Shown here one piece after another: positions 37,206 through 54,481 of a stretch of DNA of 64,000 nt. The position numbers and the translations under genes are program-made. Within the stretch, counting starts at the first letter, position 1, and each line of letters opens with the position of its first letter. Source of the stretch: Gammaproteobacteria bacterium (GTDB lineage Bacteria > Pseudomonadota > Gammaproteobacteria > Steroidobacterales > Steroidobacteraceae); NCBI GenBank assembly GCA_013289615.1, contig JABCZO010000016.1:1-64000 (forward strand), read 5' to 3'. The notes under the pieces are model-generated. The model was not told where the DNA came from and made no database searches. It was given only the letters and a program-made list of their open reading frames with translations.

Positions 37206-39647
37206 TCACTTGCGGTAACTCAGCGTGATGCCGACGGTGCGCGGCCTTGCCACCGTGTCGCGGCCATACTGTCCGCCCTGGTAGAAGTCATAGTCGGAGC
37301 GATTGATGAACAGCACCGCCTCCTTGTCGAACAGGTTCTCACAGTAGAGCTCGGAGACCCACTTGCCCCACGCGGCCCCGAGCCGGAAATTGGTGAGCGA
37401 ATAGCTGGGTTGCGGGCCGCGCGTTTCCAGAAACATCGTACTCCAGGAGCTGGCCGTGTACGTGGTGCTGAGCTGCGCATGGCCGCGCACTTCGGCCGAC
37501 CAGGGGAACTCGTAGCGGGCGATGAAGGCACCCTTCTCCTTCGGCACGAACGCCAGTTCCGTCCCCGAGGGCGCATGCCAGAAGACGCCCGCGGTGCCGC
37601 AAGGACCGCCGACGCAGAACGACTGGGTGAGATGCGCATCGATATAGGCGCCATTGAGACTGAGCGTGAGCCTATCGATCGGCCGAAAGCTCAAGTCGAA
37701 TTCGGCGCCGTTGTCGGTCGCGGTGCCGGCGTTGCCGCTGACGAAGAAGATGACGGTCGGCACCAGGGTGGTGAACTGGATGTTGGTCCACTTCATGTGA
37801 TAACCGGTGATGTTGAAGCGCAGCCGGTTATCGAGCCACTGGGATTTCAGGCCGACTTCGTAGTTACGCACGAAATCGGACTTGTAGCTCGCCGTGATAC
37901 CGTCCTGGGGTGCGGTGCCGCGGTTCACGCCATTGGGCCGGTAGCCCTCCGAATAGGTGCCGTAGACCAGGACTCCGGGTACGAGCTTATAAGAGGCGTT
38001 GAATTTCTTGATGTTGCCGACCTCGGCCGCGGTGACTCGCGGATCGAGCTCGAATACCCCTCCGAGGGGCTTGGCCAGGAACAGGCCGTTGATCGTGTTG
38101 CGCTCGTCAAACCAGCGGGCGCCGGCGAGCAGCGACAAACTGGAAGTCACATCCCAGGTGACCTCGCTGAATGCGGCGGTTTGCCGATCGGTCCGGTTAC
38201 CCTGAAAGGACAGATAGGTGTAGGGATCGGTACCGCTCACCGAGTCTCCCGTATTAAGGCCCGGGGTGTCGTAGGCCTCGGTATAGCGGTGCTCGATGTT
38301 CTCATTGAACACGCCGACGATCGCATGCACCGGGAAGCTCAACGGCGTCTGCAGCCGCAACTCGTTGTCCCAGCGTTTGATGTAGTTGGTGCCGAGGAAC
38401 TCCATGCGCGGGTCCTTGCAGCCGCTCAACACGCCGGTGCCGCTGTTGTCGCAATTGTAGAACGGCGCGATGAACCCGGAATACTGGGAGTACATCGAGT
38501 AGTCGTGCACGTACGTGACGTTGCGGTCGAAGTAGGAGCCGGCGTAGGTGACTTCGAAACCGCCGAACCTGCCGGTGGCCGTGAGCGAGCTCTGGCGAAA
38601 CACGTCGTCCAATGAATCATTGAAATAGCGCGCGACATTCAGGTCGCCGCCGTTGAGTCCCGGATCGACATCGAACACGCCCTGGCTGGTGAGGGTCTGG
38701 GTGACGAACTTGAGATCGACGGTCCAGTGCTCGTTCGGAATGGTACGCAGCGCCAGCCGGAAGCCTTCCTTGCCCGAGGTGTTGAAGTCATTCCTGGCGT
38801 ACAGGCTGTTATTGACCGTCGGAAAGTTGGTGACCGTGAGCCCGGTCGAGGTGACGTTCGGAAACGTGTAGGTGAAGTTCGACACGACGTTGTTGATATA
38901 ACCGCCGCGCTGATCCGACCAGCCCACGAATCGAAGCGCCGTGTTATCGCTCAACGGGATGTTGGCGAAGCCCTCCACCTTGTAGCTGGGATCGCCGTGG
39001 TCGGTCACGGAATAGCCGAAGTCGGCACCATAATCCTCGGCGGCCGGATTGGGCGCCTTGGTGATGATGCGCACCGTACCGGCCTCCGACCCCGAGCCGA
39101 ATAGCGTGCCCTGGGGACCTGACAGCGCTTCGATGCGCTCAATGTCGTAGGTCTCGATGTCCACTGAACGGCCGGCATTGGTCACCGGCTGCTCATCCAG
39201 GTAGATGGCCACCGAGGGCTGCACGCCGGAAGTCTCGACCAGGTTGACCGACCCGTCGGACAGCCCGCGGAAGTAGATCTGCGCCGAGCCCGGACCGGTG
39301 GAGGTGAACGACAGACTGGGAACCAGCAGCGCATAATCGTTGAAGCTGTTGACGCCCAGGTTCTCGAGCATCGCGGACGAGAGCACCTGGATGCTCGCCG
39401 CGACGTCCTGGGCATTCTCGGTGCGCTTCTCCGCCGAGACGACCACCTCTTCGAGCTGGCTCGACTCGGCACTGGTATCCGCGGCGCGCGCTGCACCTGC
39501 GTGACCGGCGATCGCAGCGATCACGGCGCAGGCGATAGGGGATAGGCGCTGTAGCGGCAGCGTCGGCGCACCGATCGGCGTGAATGGCGTGTTCGTACGC
39601 GGACGGCCGATACGCAAGGCCCTGCCGTGGTATTTTCGCGTCACCAT
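37206..39647 (-). CDS. TonB-dependent outer-membrane receptor
   Basis: 813 residues. An extended N-terminus is followed by a signal peptide (LSPIACAVIAAIAGHAGAARA) and a TonB box-like stretch (QLEEVVVSAEKR). The plug domain runs to about residue 190 (LLVPSLSFTSTG, YLDEQPVTNAG, IEALSGPQGTLFGSGSEAGT). A 22-strand barrel follows. The last strand ends ITLSYRK rather than with an aromatic residue. The ATG at 39647 has an AGGGAGA site about 6 nt upstream. The substrate is not evident; the absence of iron-uptake genes and the sulfotransferase neighbour argue for an organic compound rather than a siderophore. Confidence 0.93.
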   Translation of the reverse strand: MVTRKYHGRALRIGRPRTNTPFTPIGAPTLPLQRLSPIACAVIAAIAGHAGAARAADTSAESSQLEEVVVSAEKRTENAQDVAASIQVLSSAMLENLGVNSFNDYALLVPSLSFTSTGPGSAQIYFRGLSDGSVNLVETSGVQPSVAIYLDEQPVTNAGRSVDIETYDIERIEALSGPQGTLFGSGSEAGTVRIITKAPNPAAEDYGADFGYSVTDHGDPSYKVEGFANIPLSDNTALRFVGWSDQRGGYINNVVSNFTYTFPNVTSTGLTVTNFPTVNNSLYARNDFNTSGKEGFRLALRTIPNEHWTVDLKFVTQTLTSQGVFDVDPGLNGGDLNVARYFNDSLDDVFRQSSLTATGRFGGFEVTYAGSYFDRNVTYVHDYSMYSQYSGFIAPFYNCDNSGTGVLSGCKDPRMEFLGTNYIKRWDNELRLQTPLSFPVHAIVGVFNENIEHRYTEAYDTPGLNTGDSVSGTDPYTYLSFQGNRTDRQTAAFSEVTWDVTSSLSLLAGARWFDERNTINGLFLAKPLGGVFELDPRVTAAEVGNIKKFNASYKLVPGVLVYGTYSEGYRPNGVNRGTAPQDGITASYKSDFVRNYEVGLKSQWLDNRLRFNITGYHMKWTNIQFTTLVPTVIFFVSGNAGTATDNGAEFDLSFRPIDRLTLSLNGAYIDAHLTQSFCVGGPCGTAGVFWHAPSGTELAFVPKEKGAFIARYEFPWSAEVRGHAQLSTTYTASSWSTMFLETRGPQPSYSLTNFRLGAAWGKWVSELYCENLFDKEAVLFINRSDYDFYQGGQYGRDTVARPRTVGITLSYRK

Positions 39648-39894
39648 AGCGTTCTCCCTGATTTCTTATCGCTGGATTCGTGCCGATGCAATCCCTGCCG
39701 AAGCTGTCTGGCACCAACATGGCGCATGAATCGCGCCGATGCATCACGCGAGTGCGCGGCGGCCACGTCGGACACGCCAAGGCTTTTCATTTGTTCGGAA
39801 ATTCTCCCTATTCCCTTGATCTTCCTGACCTTGAGTCGGGCCGTTGAGTGGCGCTCAATGCTCTACGCCAGGGAGTCGTAGGATAGTTGTTCCG

Positions 39895-39923
39895 AGACTA
39901 GCAGCCCGGTCGCAGGCTGACAA
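39895..39923 (-). promoter_or_regulatory. Candidate promoter for the TonB receptor operon
   Basis: Minus-strand TTGTCA (39918-39923) and TAGTCT (39895-39900) with a 17-bp spacer. The TAGGACA palindrome lies 20 bp upstream of the -35 box. Confidence 0.45.
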
Positions 39924-39943
39924 GACAGCGCTTGTAGCGAAAT

Positions 39944-39959
39944 TAGGACAGATGTCCTC
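39944..39959. promoter_or_regulatory. TAGGACA palindrome, copy 1
   Basis: TAGGACAGATGTCCTC, 14 of 16 bases identical to the perfect palindrome at 41691. It is placed upstream of the TonB receptor/sulfotransferase unit. Probable operator of the nearby TetR regulator. Confidence 0.6.
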
Positions 39960-40064
39960 GAGGCGGCGAGGCTTATCGAAGTCCGATCGCGGCGGCGCTG
40001 ATGCCGTGCTGCAGCACCTTGACAGTCAGTTGCCGGCCGACGGCCAGCCGCGTTCACCAGCTCC

Positions 40065-41657
40065 TCACTTCAGGCGCTTCCAGTCTGCAAGGATCTCACG
40101 CGCGGCATTGTGTCCGGGGATGCCGGAGACACCGCCGCCCGGATGTGTAGAGGAGCCGCATTGATACAGACCCCTGACCGGTGTGCGGTAGTCCGACCAA
40201 TGAGACGCCGGACGCTGCCAGTACAGTTGATCGGCGGTCAGTTCGCCGTGGAAGATATGGCCCTGCGGAAGACCGACGATGGCCTCGAGATCCGGCGGGA
40301 CCAGGGTCTCAAGGTCGATGATCTGCCCGGAAAAACCCGGCGCCACCTGATCGAGTACGTCAAGCGCCGCTTTCGTGAGGTTAGGTTTCTCATTGGCCCA
40401 GGAGGCGCCGCCCTTGAGCTCATAGGGAGCGTGACCGCCGAATACATTGACGACATGTTTGCCAGGCGGGGCCAGGGAATTGTCGACGATCGTCGGGACC
40501 ACCGGTGTGAGGAAAGGCCGGGTCGAGAACCAGCCGTATTTCGCATCGTCGTAGGCACGCTCCAGGTAGTCGATTCCCGGCGCGATGTGCACGTATGTCG
40601 GGTAGCCGAACCCGGTCTTGGCCGGATCGAACGCGCTATAGCGCGGTGGCTCGTGTGCCGCAATATTCATCTTGAAGGCGGTGGAGAATGTCCGGAACGA
40701 ATCGATCTCACGCAACAATTCCGCCGGCAGATGGGCCGGGGCGACCAGCCGCCGGAACAGCGTTTTTGCGTTCGCGTTCGATGCCACGATCCGGGCGTGG
40801 AATTCGCGCCCGTCGGCGGTGCGCACACCGGTAGCACGGCCGCCGGTCACCATGACTTCCGCCACCGGCGAATCCACCAGCACCTGCATGCCAAAGCGCG
40901 CTCCGGAGCGGGCAATCGACGTGCTGATGGCTCCCATGCCCCCGCGCACAAAGCCCCAGCCCCCCGCCCCCTGATGCTCACCCATCAGGTGGTGCATGAT
41001 GACGTATGCGGTTCCCGGTGATTTTGGCCCGGCAAAGGTACCGATCGAGGCGTAGTAGGCGAGCACCGAGCGGATGAGGTCGTGCTCGAACCAGACGGAA
41101 AGGTAGTCGTAGGCGCTCTGGGTCAGCAGGTCCACCATCCTATAGGCCCGGTCCCCGACGCTCCGATGCCGCCACAGCATCGAGGCGGTGTGCTTGAAGC
41201 TCTTCCAGCTACGCCTGACCGGATCGACCGGCGTTTCGAGCAGCAGCTTTCTCACCAGTGCCGCCGATTGCTCCAGTTGCCGTACGAATTCCGGGTAGAT
41301 TTCCGCGTCGTGCCGCGAGAAACGGCCAAACTCCGCCTGCGTCTTACGGATGTCGTCGCTATAGACAATGTAATCGTCGCCGCCGATGGGGCAGAACAGA
41401 TCATTGGCCGGCAATACCTCGAGACCCAGAGAATCGAGCTCGAGTTCGCGAATCACCCGCGGGTGCAGCAGGCTCATCACGTAGGAGAACCTGGATCCAC
41501 GAAAGCCCGGAGTGAATTCTTCAGTGACCGCCGCCCCGCCGATGATGTTGCGACGTTCCAGAACCAGAGTCTTGAGTCCGGCTTTGGAGAGGTAGGCGCC
41601 ACAAACCAGCCCGTTGTGGCCGGAACCGATGACGATGACATCGTAGGTGGTCGTCAT
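40065..41657 (-). CDS. Phytoene-desaturase-like FAD oxidoreductase (PYROXD2 type)
   Basis: 530 residues from ATG 41657 (MTTTYDVIVIGSGHNGLVCG). Upstream in-frame sequence is Arg-rich and includes the regulator's 3' end, so it is not coding here. The N-terminal dinucleotide fold has GSGHNG and LVLERRNIIGGAAVTEEFTPGF. The C-terminal FAD segment is GLYQCGSSTHPGGGVSGIPG. The family oxidises or isomerises hydrophobic polyene or lipid-like substrates; no carotenoid genes lie nearby. Its promoter overlaps a perfect TetR-type palindrome. No signal peptide. Confidence 0.88.
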   Translation of the reverse strand: MTTTYDVIVIGSGHNGLVCGAYLSKAGLKTLVLERRNIIGGAAVTEEFTPGFRGSRFSYVMSLLHPRVIRELELDSLGLEVLPANDLFCPIGGDDYIVYSDDIRKTQAEFGRFSRHDAEIYPEFVRQLEQSAALVRKLLLETPVDPVRRSWKSFKHTASMLWRHRSVGDRAYRMVDLLTQSAYDYLSVWFEHDLIRSVLAYYASIGTFAGPKSPGTAYVIMHHLMGEHQGAGGWGFVRGGMGAISTSIARSGARFGMQVLVDSPVAEVMVTGGRATGVRTADGREFHARIVASNANAKTLFRRLVAPAHLPAELLREIDSFRTFSTAFKMNIAAHEPPRYSAFDPAKTGFGYPTYVHIAPGIDYLERAYDDAKYGWFSTRPFLTPVVPTIVDNSLAPPGKHVVNVFGGHAPYELKGGASWANEKPNLTKAALDVLDQVAPGFSGQIIDLETLVPPDLEAIVGLPQGHIFHGELTADQLYWQRPASHWSDYRTPVRGLYQCGSSTHPGGGVSGIPGHNAAREILADWKRLK

Positions 41658-41686
41658 GGCACGCACTACGCTGAAGTATCCAATCC

Positions 41687-41716
41687 AGTATAGGACAGCT
41701 GTCCTACGGGCGACAA
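41687..41716 (-). promoter_or_regulatory. Promoter of the oxidoreductase gene
   Basis: Minus-strand TTGTCG (41711-41716) and TATACT (41687-41692) with an 18-bp spacer. The spacer is almost exactly filled by the palindrome, and the -10 box shares two bases with it, the classic position for a repressor. The -35 box lies inside the end of the TetR gene. Confidence 0.65.
41691..41706. promoter_or_regulatory. TAGGACA palindrome, copy 2 (perfect)
   Basis: TAGGACAGCTGTCCTA is a perfect 16-bp palindrome covering the promoter spacer of the oxidoreductase. Its right end contains the stop codon of the upstream TetR gene (41704-41706). Confidence 0.75.
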
Positions 41717-42414
41717 CGCTGACTCGTCGGCAGCTGCCGCCGGCGACCGCTCGACGCGGCTCGCGTCGTGTTGCGCGCCGCAGATACCAGCAGCGCGCCC
41801 GCCAGCCGGGCGTAGCGCTCGAGCGAGCGCCTGGAAGCCTGGCCGGAAGTGGTGGCATAGAGCACGTTGGCGCCCTCGCTGATCGCGCCCATCAGTTGCA
41901 CGATATCCTGCGCGCGGCGCCGTCGCAGCGCCGGCTGGGTCAGCCGCAGCAGCAGCACCACGCGCTCATGCGCCTGAGCATAGAAGCGGTCCATCGCCTC
42001 GGCGATCACCTCATCGTGCAGTGCCATCACCCACAATTCCCGAAACAGGCGGCTCGTTTCGCTCGACACCGAATCCTCGACTAGCCAGCGCAGCAGCCCG
42101 GCAAAGCCACCGCGCCGTCGATGTCCGACGCTGCGCAGATACTCGTTCGATTTCGCCTGGTAATCCGCAACCAGCGACATGATCAGGGCACGCACCAGGC
42201 CGCGCTTGGACGGGAAGTGATAGGCAAGATTGCCAACCGTCAGGCCGGCCCGATTGGCTACCGCCCGCATCGTCAGCCGGGCGTAGCCAACGGATGCGAG
42301 CACCGTTCGTGCCGCGCGCAAAATTGCCGACGGCGTGTCGTGACGTCGCGTGCGAACACGGCGCCGCGCCCTGCTCGCGGGCTTGCGCACGGCACGATTA
42401 GCCGCAACGGGCAT
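41704..42414 (-). CDS. TetR-family transcriptional regulator
   Basis: 236 residues. The N-terminal arm is Arg-rich. The helix-turn-helix is at residues about 28-75 (AILRAARTVLASVGYARLTM, LTVGNLAYHFPSKRGL). The C-terminal ligand domain ends in a basic tail (RAASSGRRRQLPTSQRCRP). It reads in the same direction as the oxidoreductase and lies directly upstream of it. It is the likely repressor for the two palindromes and so for both the oxidoreductase and the TonB receptor unit. The ligand is unknown. Confidence 0.9.
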   Translation of the reverse strand: MPVAANRAVRKPASRARRRVRTRRHDTPSAILRAARTVLASVGYARLTMRAVANRAGLTVGNLAYHFPSKRGLVRALIMSLVADYQAKSNEYLRSVGHRRRGGFAGLLRWLVEDSVSSETSRLFRELWVMALHDEVIAEAMDRFYAQAHERVVLLLRLTQPALRRRRAQDIVQLMGAISEGANVLYATTSGQASRRSLERYARLAGALLVSAARNTTRAASSGRRRQLPTSQRCRP

Positions 42415-42569
42415 GATGGTTCATCGAAACGGTTAGCACTGATCGAACCTGATACAGTTTACAGATTGCCGGCGCTGGCTTCCCGTTCCGATCATGCCGC
42501 AGCAGCAGCTTGCGCACGCAGAAAGTGCGGCGCATCCTCGCCCTATCGCGCAACAGGGAGGCCAATAGC

Positions 42570-43205
42570 TTGTACGTTCCGGAACACTTTCGCGAGACGC
42601 GAATCGAGGTGCTGCGGGCGTTGGTCGAGCGGTATTCGTTGGGCACGCTGGTAGCGGTCACCTCCGAAGGCATCACCGCCAACCATATCCCGATGCAGTG
42701 GCTCGCCGCACCCGACGATGGCCCCGGCCTGCTACGCGGTCATGTCGCGCGCGCCAATCCGCTGTGGCGGTTGCTGCCGGACGGCTCGCCCGCGCTGGCA
42801 GTTTTCATCGGCCCCGATCATTACGTCTCGCCCGGCTGGTACCCGAGCAAGCACGAGCACGGCAAGGCCGTGCCGACCTGGAACTATGCCACCGTGCATG
42901 TGCACGGGCACATTCGCTTCATCGACGATGCCAGCTGGCTGCGCCAGTTGGTCGAATCGCTGACCGATGAGCACGAGCGGGCCAGTGCCAGGCGCTGGAG
43001 AATCACCGACGCACCAGCCGATTACATCGCGGGCATGGTGCGTGCCATCGTTGGTTTCGAAATACGGGTGACGGCGATCGAAGGCAAGTTCAAGGCCAGT
43101 CAGAACCGCTCAGCTGCGGATCGCGCCGGAGTGGCCGAGGCGCTGCGCGCGGCCGGACTGCCAGCCGATGAGGTGAGTCAACTTGCGCCTGAAGGCGGGA
43201 CCTGA
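42570..43205 (+). CDS. paiB: PaiB-type FMN-binding protein
   Basis: 211 residues. The start is set at TTG 42570 because AGGGAGG (42555-42561) lies 8 nt upstream and the product then begins LYVPEHFRE, the normal PaiB N-terminus. An earlier TTG at 42510 would add 20 residues of no family character. Motifs: GTLVAVTSEGITANHIPM, HVARANPLW, FIGPDHYVSPGWYPSK, VPTWNYATVHVHG and KFKASQNRS. In Bacillus PaiB is a negative regulator of sporulation and protease genes; in proteobacteria its role is unclear. It is divergent from the TetR gene. Confidence 0.92.
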   Translation: MYVPEHFRETRIEVLRALVERYSLGTLVAVTSEGITANHIPMQWLAAPDDGPGLLRGHVARANPLWRLLPDGSPALAVFIGPDHYVSPGWYPSKHEHGKAVPTWNYATVHVHGHIRFIDDASWLRQLVESLTDEHERASARRWRITDAPADYIAGMVRAIVGFEIRVTAIEGKFKASQNRSAADRAGVAEALRAAGLPADEVSQLAPEGGT

Positions 43206-43299
43206 GCGCTCATAGCAACACCGCGCGCCCGGCGTCGTCGTGGCCGGTGACCAACCGGCGAAACGGTTTGTGCATCGAGACCGAGCCGCGCTCTGCGCT

Positions 43300-44847
43300 C
43301 TACGCGAAGTAATCTGCCGCCGCGGTCTGGTCCGCCGGCACGCGCCGCGTGCTGAGCGCGTTGAACGCCAGCGTCAGCACGATGACCACCACCAGGTTGA
43401 GGATCACGGTATACACGGCAATATAGCCCGGGAAGGTATAGCCCCCGAACGCTAGCGGATAGGCCGGCTTGAGGTTCACTGCCACGGCCATTGCCGTACC
43501 CGCGAAAGTTCCCGCGGCCCAACCCAGCAACAGCGCCCAGTCATTGAACCAGCGGGTATAGACTCCGAGCAGCACGGCCGGAAGCGTCTGAATGATCCAG
43601 ATACCGCCCAGCAGTTGCAGCTGAATGGCGTATTGGGTCGGCACGAACAGGATGAATACCAGCGCACCGACCTTGACGATCAGTGACACCCACTTTGCCA
43701 TCTGCGATTCCTGCCGGTCGGTCGGATTCGTGTTGATGAACTCACGGTGGATATTACGGGTGTAGAGATTCGCAGCGGCGATCGACATGATCGCCGCCGG
43801 CACCAGCGCGCCGATGCCAATCGCAGCAAACGCGATTCCCACGAACCAGGACGGGAAGCTGTGCAGCAGCAACGCCGGCACGGCAAAATTGTTGCCGAAC
43901 TGCTTGAAGCCACTGGCGTATTCGGGAAGGCTGGCGACCCCGGCGGCGATCGCAAAGAAGCCGAACAGCGCGAGCAGGCCAAGCATGAAGGAATAGCCCG
44001 GTAGCATCGCGGCATTGCGGCGTATCGCGTGGCTGCTGCTGGCGCTGAGAATTCCAGTCAGAGAGTGAGGATAGAGGAACAGCGCCAGCGCCGAGCCCAG
44101 GGCCAATGTCGCATAGCTGCCGTAGGCGCCGGTGGTGTTGGGTCCGGGCACCGCCAGCAACAGCTTCTGCGGCGGCACGGCCGCGAAGATCTTGCCGAAG
44201 CCGCCCAGCTCGATCGGAATGACGATAATGGCCGTGAAGGCCGTGATGTAGATCAGTATGTCTTTGACGATCGCGATCGATGCGGGCGCGCGCAGGCCGC
44301 TCGAATAGGTGAATGCAGCCAGCACCGCAAATGCGATGATCAGCGGCAGATCGGCCGCGAATCCGGTGCCGGAGATGCCGAGCGCACCCACCACGACCTG
44401 GATGCCGACCAGCTGCAATGCGATGTATGGCATGGTCGCGACGATGCCGGTAATGGCGATCGCCAGCGCCAGCCAGCGATTGCCAAAGCGGCCGCGCACG
44501 AAATCGCCCGAGGTGATGTAGCCGTGCTTGCGGCAGACGTTCCACAGCCGCGGAAACACCAGGAACAGGATCGGATAGATCACGATCGTGTATGGCACGG
44601 CGAAGAACGCCACCGCGCCGGCACCGAAGGCGAGCGCGGGTACGGCGATGAAGGTATAGGCGGTATAGACGTCGCCACCGACCAGGAACCAGGTGACGAG
44701 GGTGCCGAATCGCCTGCCGCCGAGACCCCATTCGTGCAGCAATTCCAGATCACCCTTTCGCCAATGGGCGGCGGCGAATCCCAACCAGGTAATCATGCCG
44801 AACAGCAGCGCGAAAATGATGAGTGCAATCCAGTTCACATCCTGCAC
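43300..44847 (-). CDS. Sodium:solute symporter (SSS family)
   Basis: 515 residues from GTG 44847 (VQDVNWIALIIF), with an AGGGGG ribosome-binding site just upstream. The longer frame reaching back to 45111 reads through the DUF3311 gene and has no membrane character. About 13 membrane helices are seen. Family motifs: EWGLGGRRFGTLVTWFLVGGD, SGDFVRGRFGNRWLA, and IAFAAIGIGALVPAAIMSIA in the helix 8 region. It resembles monocarboxylate or amino-acid permeases of the MctP/PutP type; the solute is not decided by sequence. Preceded by its DUF3311 partner. Confidence 0.92.
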   Translation of the reverse strand: MQDVNWIALIIFALLFGMITWLGFAAAHWRKGDLELLHEWGLGGRRFGTLVTWFLVGGDVYTAYTFIAVPALAFGAGAVAFFAVPYTIVIYPILFLVFPRLWNVCRKHGYITSGDFVRGRFGNRWLALAIAITGIVATMPYIALQLVGIQVVVGALGISGTGFAADLPLIIAFAVLAAFTYSSGLRAPASIAIVKDILIYITAFTAIIVIPIELGGFGKIFAAVPPQKLLLAVPGPNTTGAYGSYATLALGSALALFLYPHSLTGILSASSSHAIRRNAAMLPGYSFMLGLLALFGFFAIAAGVASLPEYASGFKQFGNNFAVPALLLHSFPSWFVGIAFAAIGIGALVPAAIMSIAAANLYTRNIHREFINTNPTDRQESQMAKWVSLIVKVGALVFILFVPTQYAIQLQLLGGIWIIQTLPAVLLGVYTRWFNDWALLLGWAAGTFAGTAMAVAVNLKPAYPLAFGGYTFPGYIAVYTVILNLVVVIVLTLAFNALSTRRVPADQTAAADYFA

Positions 44848-44908
44848 GATTCCCCCTGTGGATACGTCTGGTTTTTCTTGGTTGAGGACCCGGCGAGATG
44901 CCGATTGG

Positions 44909-45115
44909 TTACTCTGCGGTGACCAGATAGATGACCGCCGTGATGACGGCACTGATGACCACCCACAGCAGCTGGTACCAGTAGAAGAACGGGATTCCGA
45001 TCCAGCGCGGTTCGACGCTGTTGTAGAACGGTGGCCACAGGACGGCAACGAATTGAACAACAAACAGCAGATACCACCAGCTCCAGCCGCCGCGTTTTGT
45101 GTGTGAAGCATTCAT
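44909..45115 (-). CDS. DUF3311 small membrane protein
   Basis: 68 residues from ATG 45115. Two membrane helices (WWYLLFVVQFVAVLWPPFY and FYWYQLLWVVISAVITAVIYL) flank the motif NSVEPRWIGIPFFYWYQLLW, typical of DUF3311. Such genes regularly sit directly before SSS symporters, as here (61 bp), and are presumed accessory subunits. A GGGGGGG run precedes the ATG. Confidence 0.85.
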   Translation of the reverse strand: MNASHTKRGGWSWWYLLFVVQFVAVLWPPFYNSVEPRWIGIPFFYWYQLLWVVISAVITAVIYLVTAE

Positions 45116-45210
45116 GGCCAGGCCCCCCCGATCATGCGTCCGCCGAACCCCCACAGGCTACCGGATGGGCCCAGGGAATTGAAGGGGTCGGGCGCGCCGA
45201 GCGTCAACGT

Positions 45211-46323
45211 TCAGCGTTGCCCGGGCGCGCCATCGGCGAACAGATTCTTCAGCCCCTGCGGCTGCGAACGCCAGTATTGCGCAGGGGCTTCAACCGTTGC
45301 ATGGAGCTGCGCGGCGGCGTGCCATGGCCAGCGCGGATCGTAGAGCATCGCGCGCGCCAGCGCGACCAACTGCGCCTTGCCGCTGGCGATGATCTCCTCG
45401 GCCTGCTGCGCATCGGTGATCAGGCCGACCGCCATGGTATTGACGCCGACCGCGTCTTTCACAGCCTGCGCGAACGGCACCTGATAACCGGGCTCGGTCG
45501 GGATTTTCTGCAACGGCGACAGGCCGCCCGAGGACGCCGCGACCCAGTCGGCGCCGCGCTTGTGCAACTGTCTGGAATATTCGATGGTCTGCGCCAGGTC
45601 CCAGCCGCCATCGACCCAATCGGTCGCCGACACTTTCACGCCGACCGGCTTGCCGGCCGGGAAGGCGGCACGCACAGCGTCGAAGACCTGCAGCGGAAAG
45701 CGCAGGCGATTCTCGAGTGATCCGCCATAGTTGTCGCCGCGCAGATTCGAGATCGGCGACAGGAATTCATGCAACAGATACCCGTGAGCCGAATGGATTT
45801 CGATCGCATCCATTCCCAGGCGCGCCGCCCGCATTGCGGCGTTGACGAATGCATTGCGCACCCGCTCGAGTCCCGCGGAATCGAGCGCCAGCGGTGCCGT
45901 CTCGCCTGCCTTATAAGGCAACGCGGACGGTGCGTGCGGCAACCAGCCTCCTTGCGACAACTCGATGAACTGGCCGCCTTGCCAGGGCAGTCGGCACGAC
46001 CCCTTGCGGCCTGCGTGCGCAAGCTGCATCGCCACGGCAATGTTCGAATACCGGCGTATTGCAGCCAGTACCGGCTTGAGCGCCGCTTCGGTGCGCTGGT
46101 CCCAGAGACCCAGGCAGGCCGGTGTGATTCGGCCGTCGGGTTCCACCGCGGTCGCCTCGATGCACAACATGCCGGCACCGGACAACGCCAGATGGCCCAG
46201 GTGTATCAGGTGCCATGCGTTGGCCTCACCCTGTTCGGCCGAGTACTGACACATCGGCGATACCACGATCCGATTGGGGACGTTCACGCCGCGCAGCGTA
46301 AACGGGGTGAACAATGCACTCAT
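45211..46323 (-). CDS. Old-yellow-enzyme NADH:flavin oxidoreductase (YqjM-like)
   Basis: 370 residues, FMN TIM barrel. The N-terminus has PNRIVVSPMCQYSA with Cys25, the redox-tuning Cys of YqjM-type enzymes. LAHAGRKGS, IHSAHGYLLHEFLSP and NLRGDNYGGSLENRLRF supply the substrate His pair and the FMN-binding Arg. The C-terminus (RSQPQGLKNLF) holds the arginine finger reaching the neighbouring subunit. It reduces activated C=C bonds such as enones. It stands between the symporter pair and the kinases with no obvious partner. Confidence 0.93.
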   Translation of the reverse strand: MSALFTPFTLRGVNVPNRIVVSPMCQYSAEQGEANAWHLIHLGHLALSGAGMLCIEATAVEPDGRITPACLGLWDQRTEAALKPVLAAIRRYSNIAVAMQLAHAGRKGSCRLPWQGGQFIELSQGGWLPHAPSALPYKAGETAPLALDSAGLERVRNAFVNAAMRAARLGMDAIEIHSAHGYLLHEFLSPISNLRGDNYGGSLENRLRFPLQVFDAVRAAFPAGKPVGVKVSATDWVDGGWDLAQTIEYSRQLHKRGADWVAASSGGLSPLQKIPTEPGYQVPFAQAVKDAVGVNTMAVGLITDAQQAEEIIASGKAQLVALARAMLYDPRWPWHAAAQLHATVEAPAQYWRSQPQGLKNLFADGAPGQR

Positions 46324-46484
46324 GAGGACTTCCAGTGATCTGCGGGAACGTCCGGCCAGTAGAGCATTGCACGCCGGACGGCTGCGCCTGTGCGCCGAGG
46401 GCTTATAACGAGCTGATTATGAAGGCCTAATTATGGATAGATGACGGCCCGGATTGCCAGCGCTGAAACCGGTCTGCTCGGGTC

Positions 46485-48170
<1,686 letters not shown>

Positions 48171-48175
48171 GCGTT

Positions 48176-54481
<6,306 letters not shown>

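Larger units (their letters stand above)
39648..40064. other. Regulatory intergenic region before the TonB receptor
   Basis: 417 bp between the oxidoreductase stop and the receptor start. It holds a TTGTCA-17-TAGTCT promoter (39895-39923) and a TAGGACA-type palindrome (39944-39959), and would give a leader of about 240 nt before the receptor ATG. No reading frame with coding character and no RNA gene is recognised in the leader. Confidence 0.5.

Noticed and set aside
43243-43259. GCCGGT-GACCA-ACCGGC hairpin between the convergent paiB and symporter genes
   Set aside because: The stem is only 6 bp and no T-run follows on either strand, so a terminator call is not justified.
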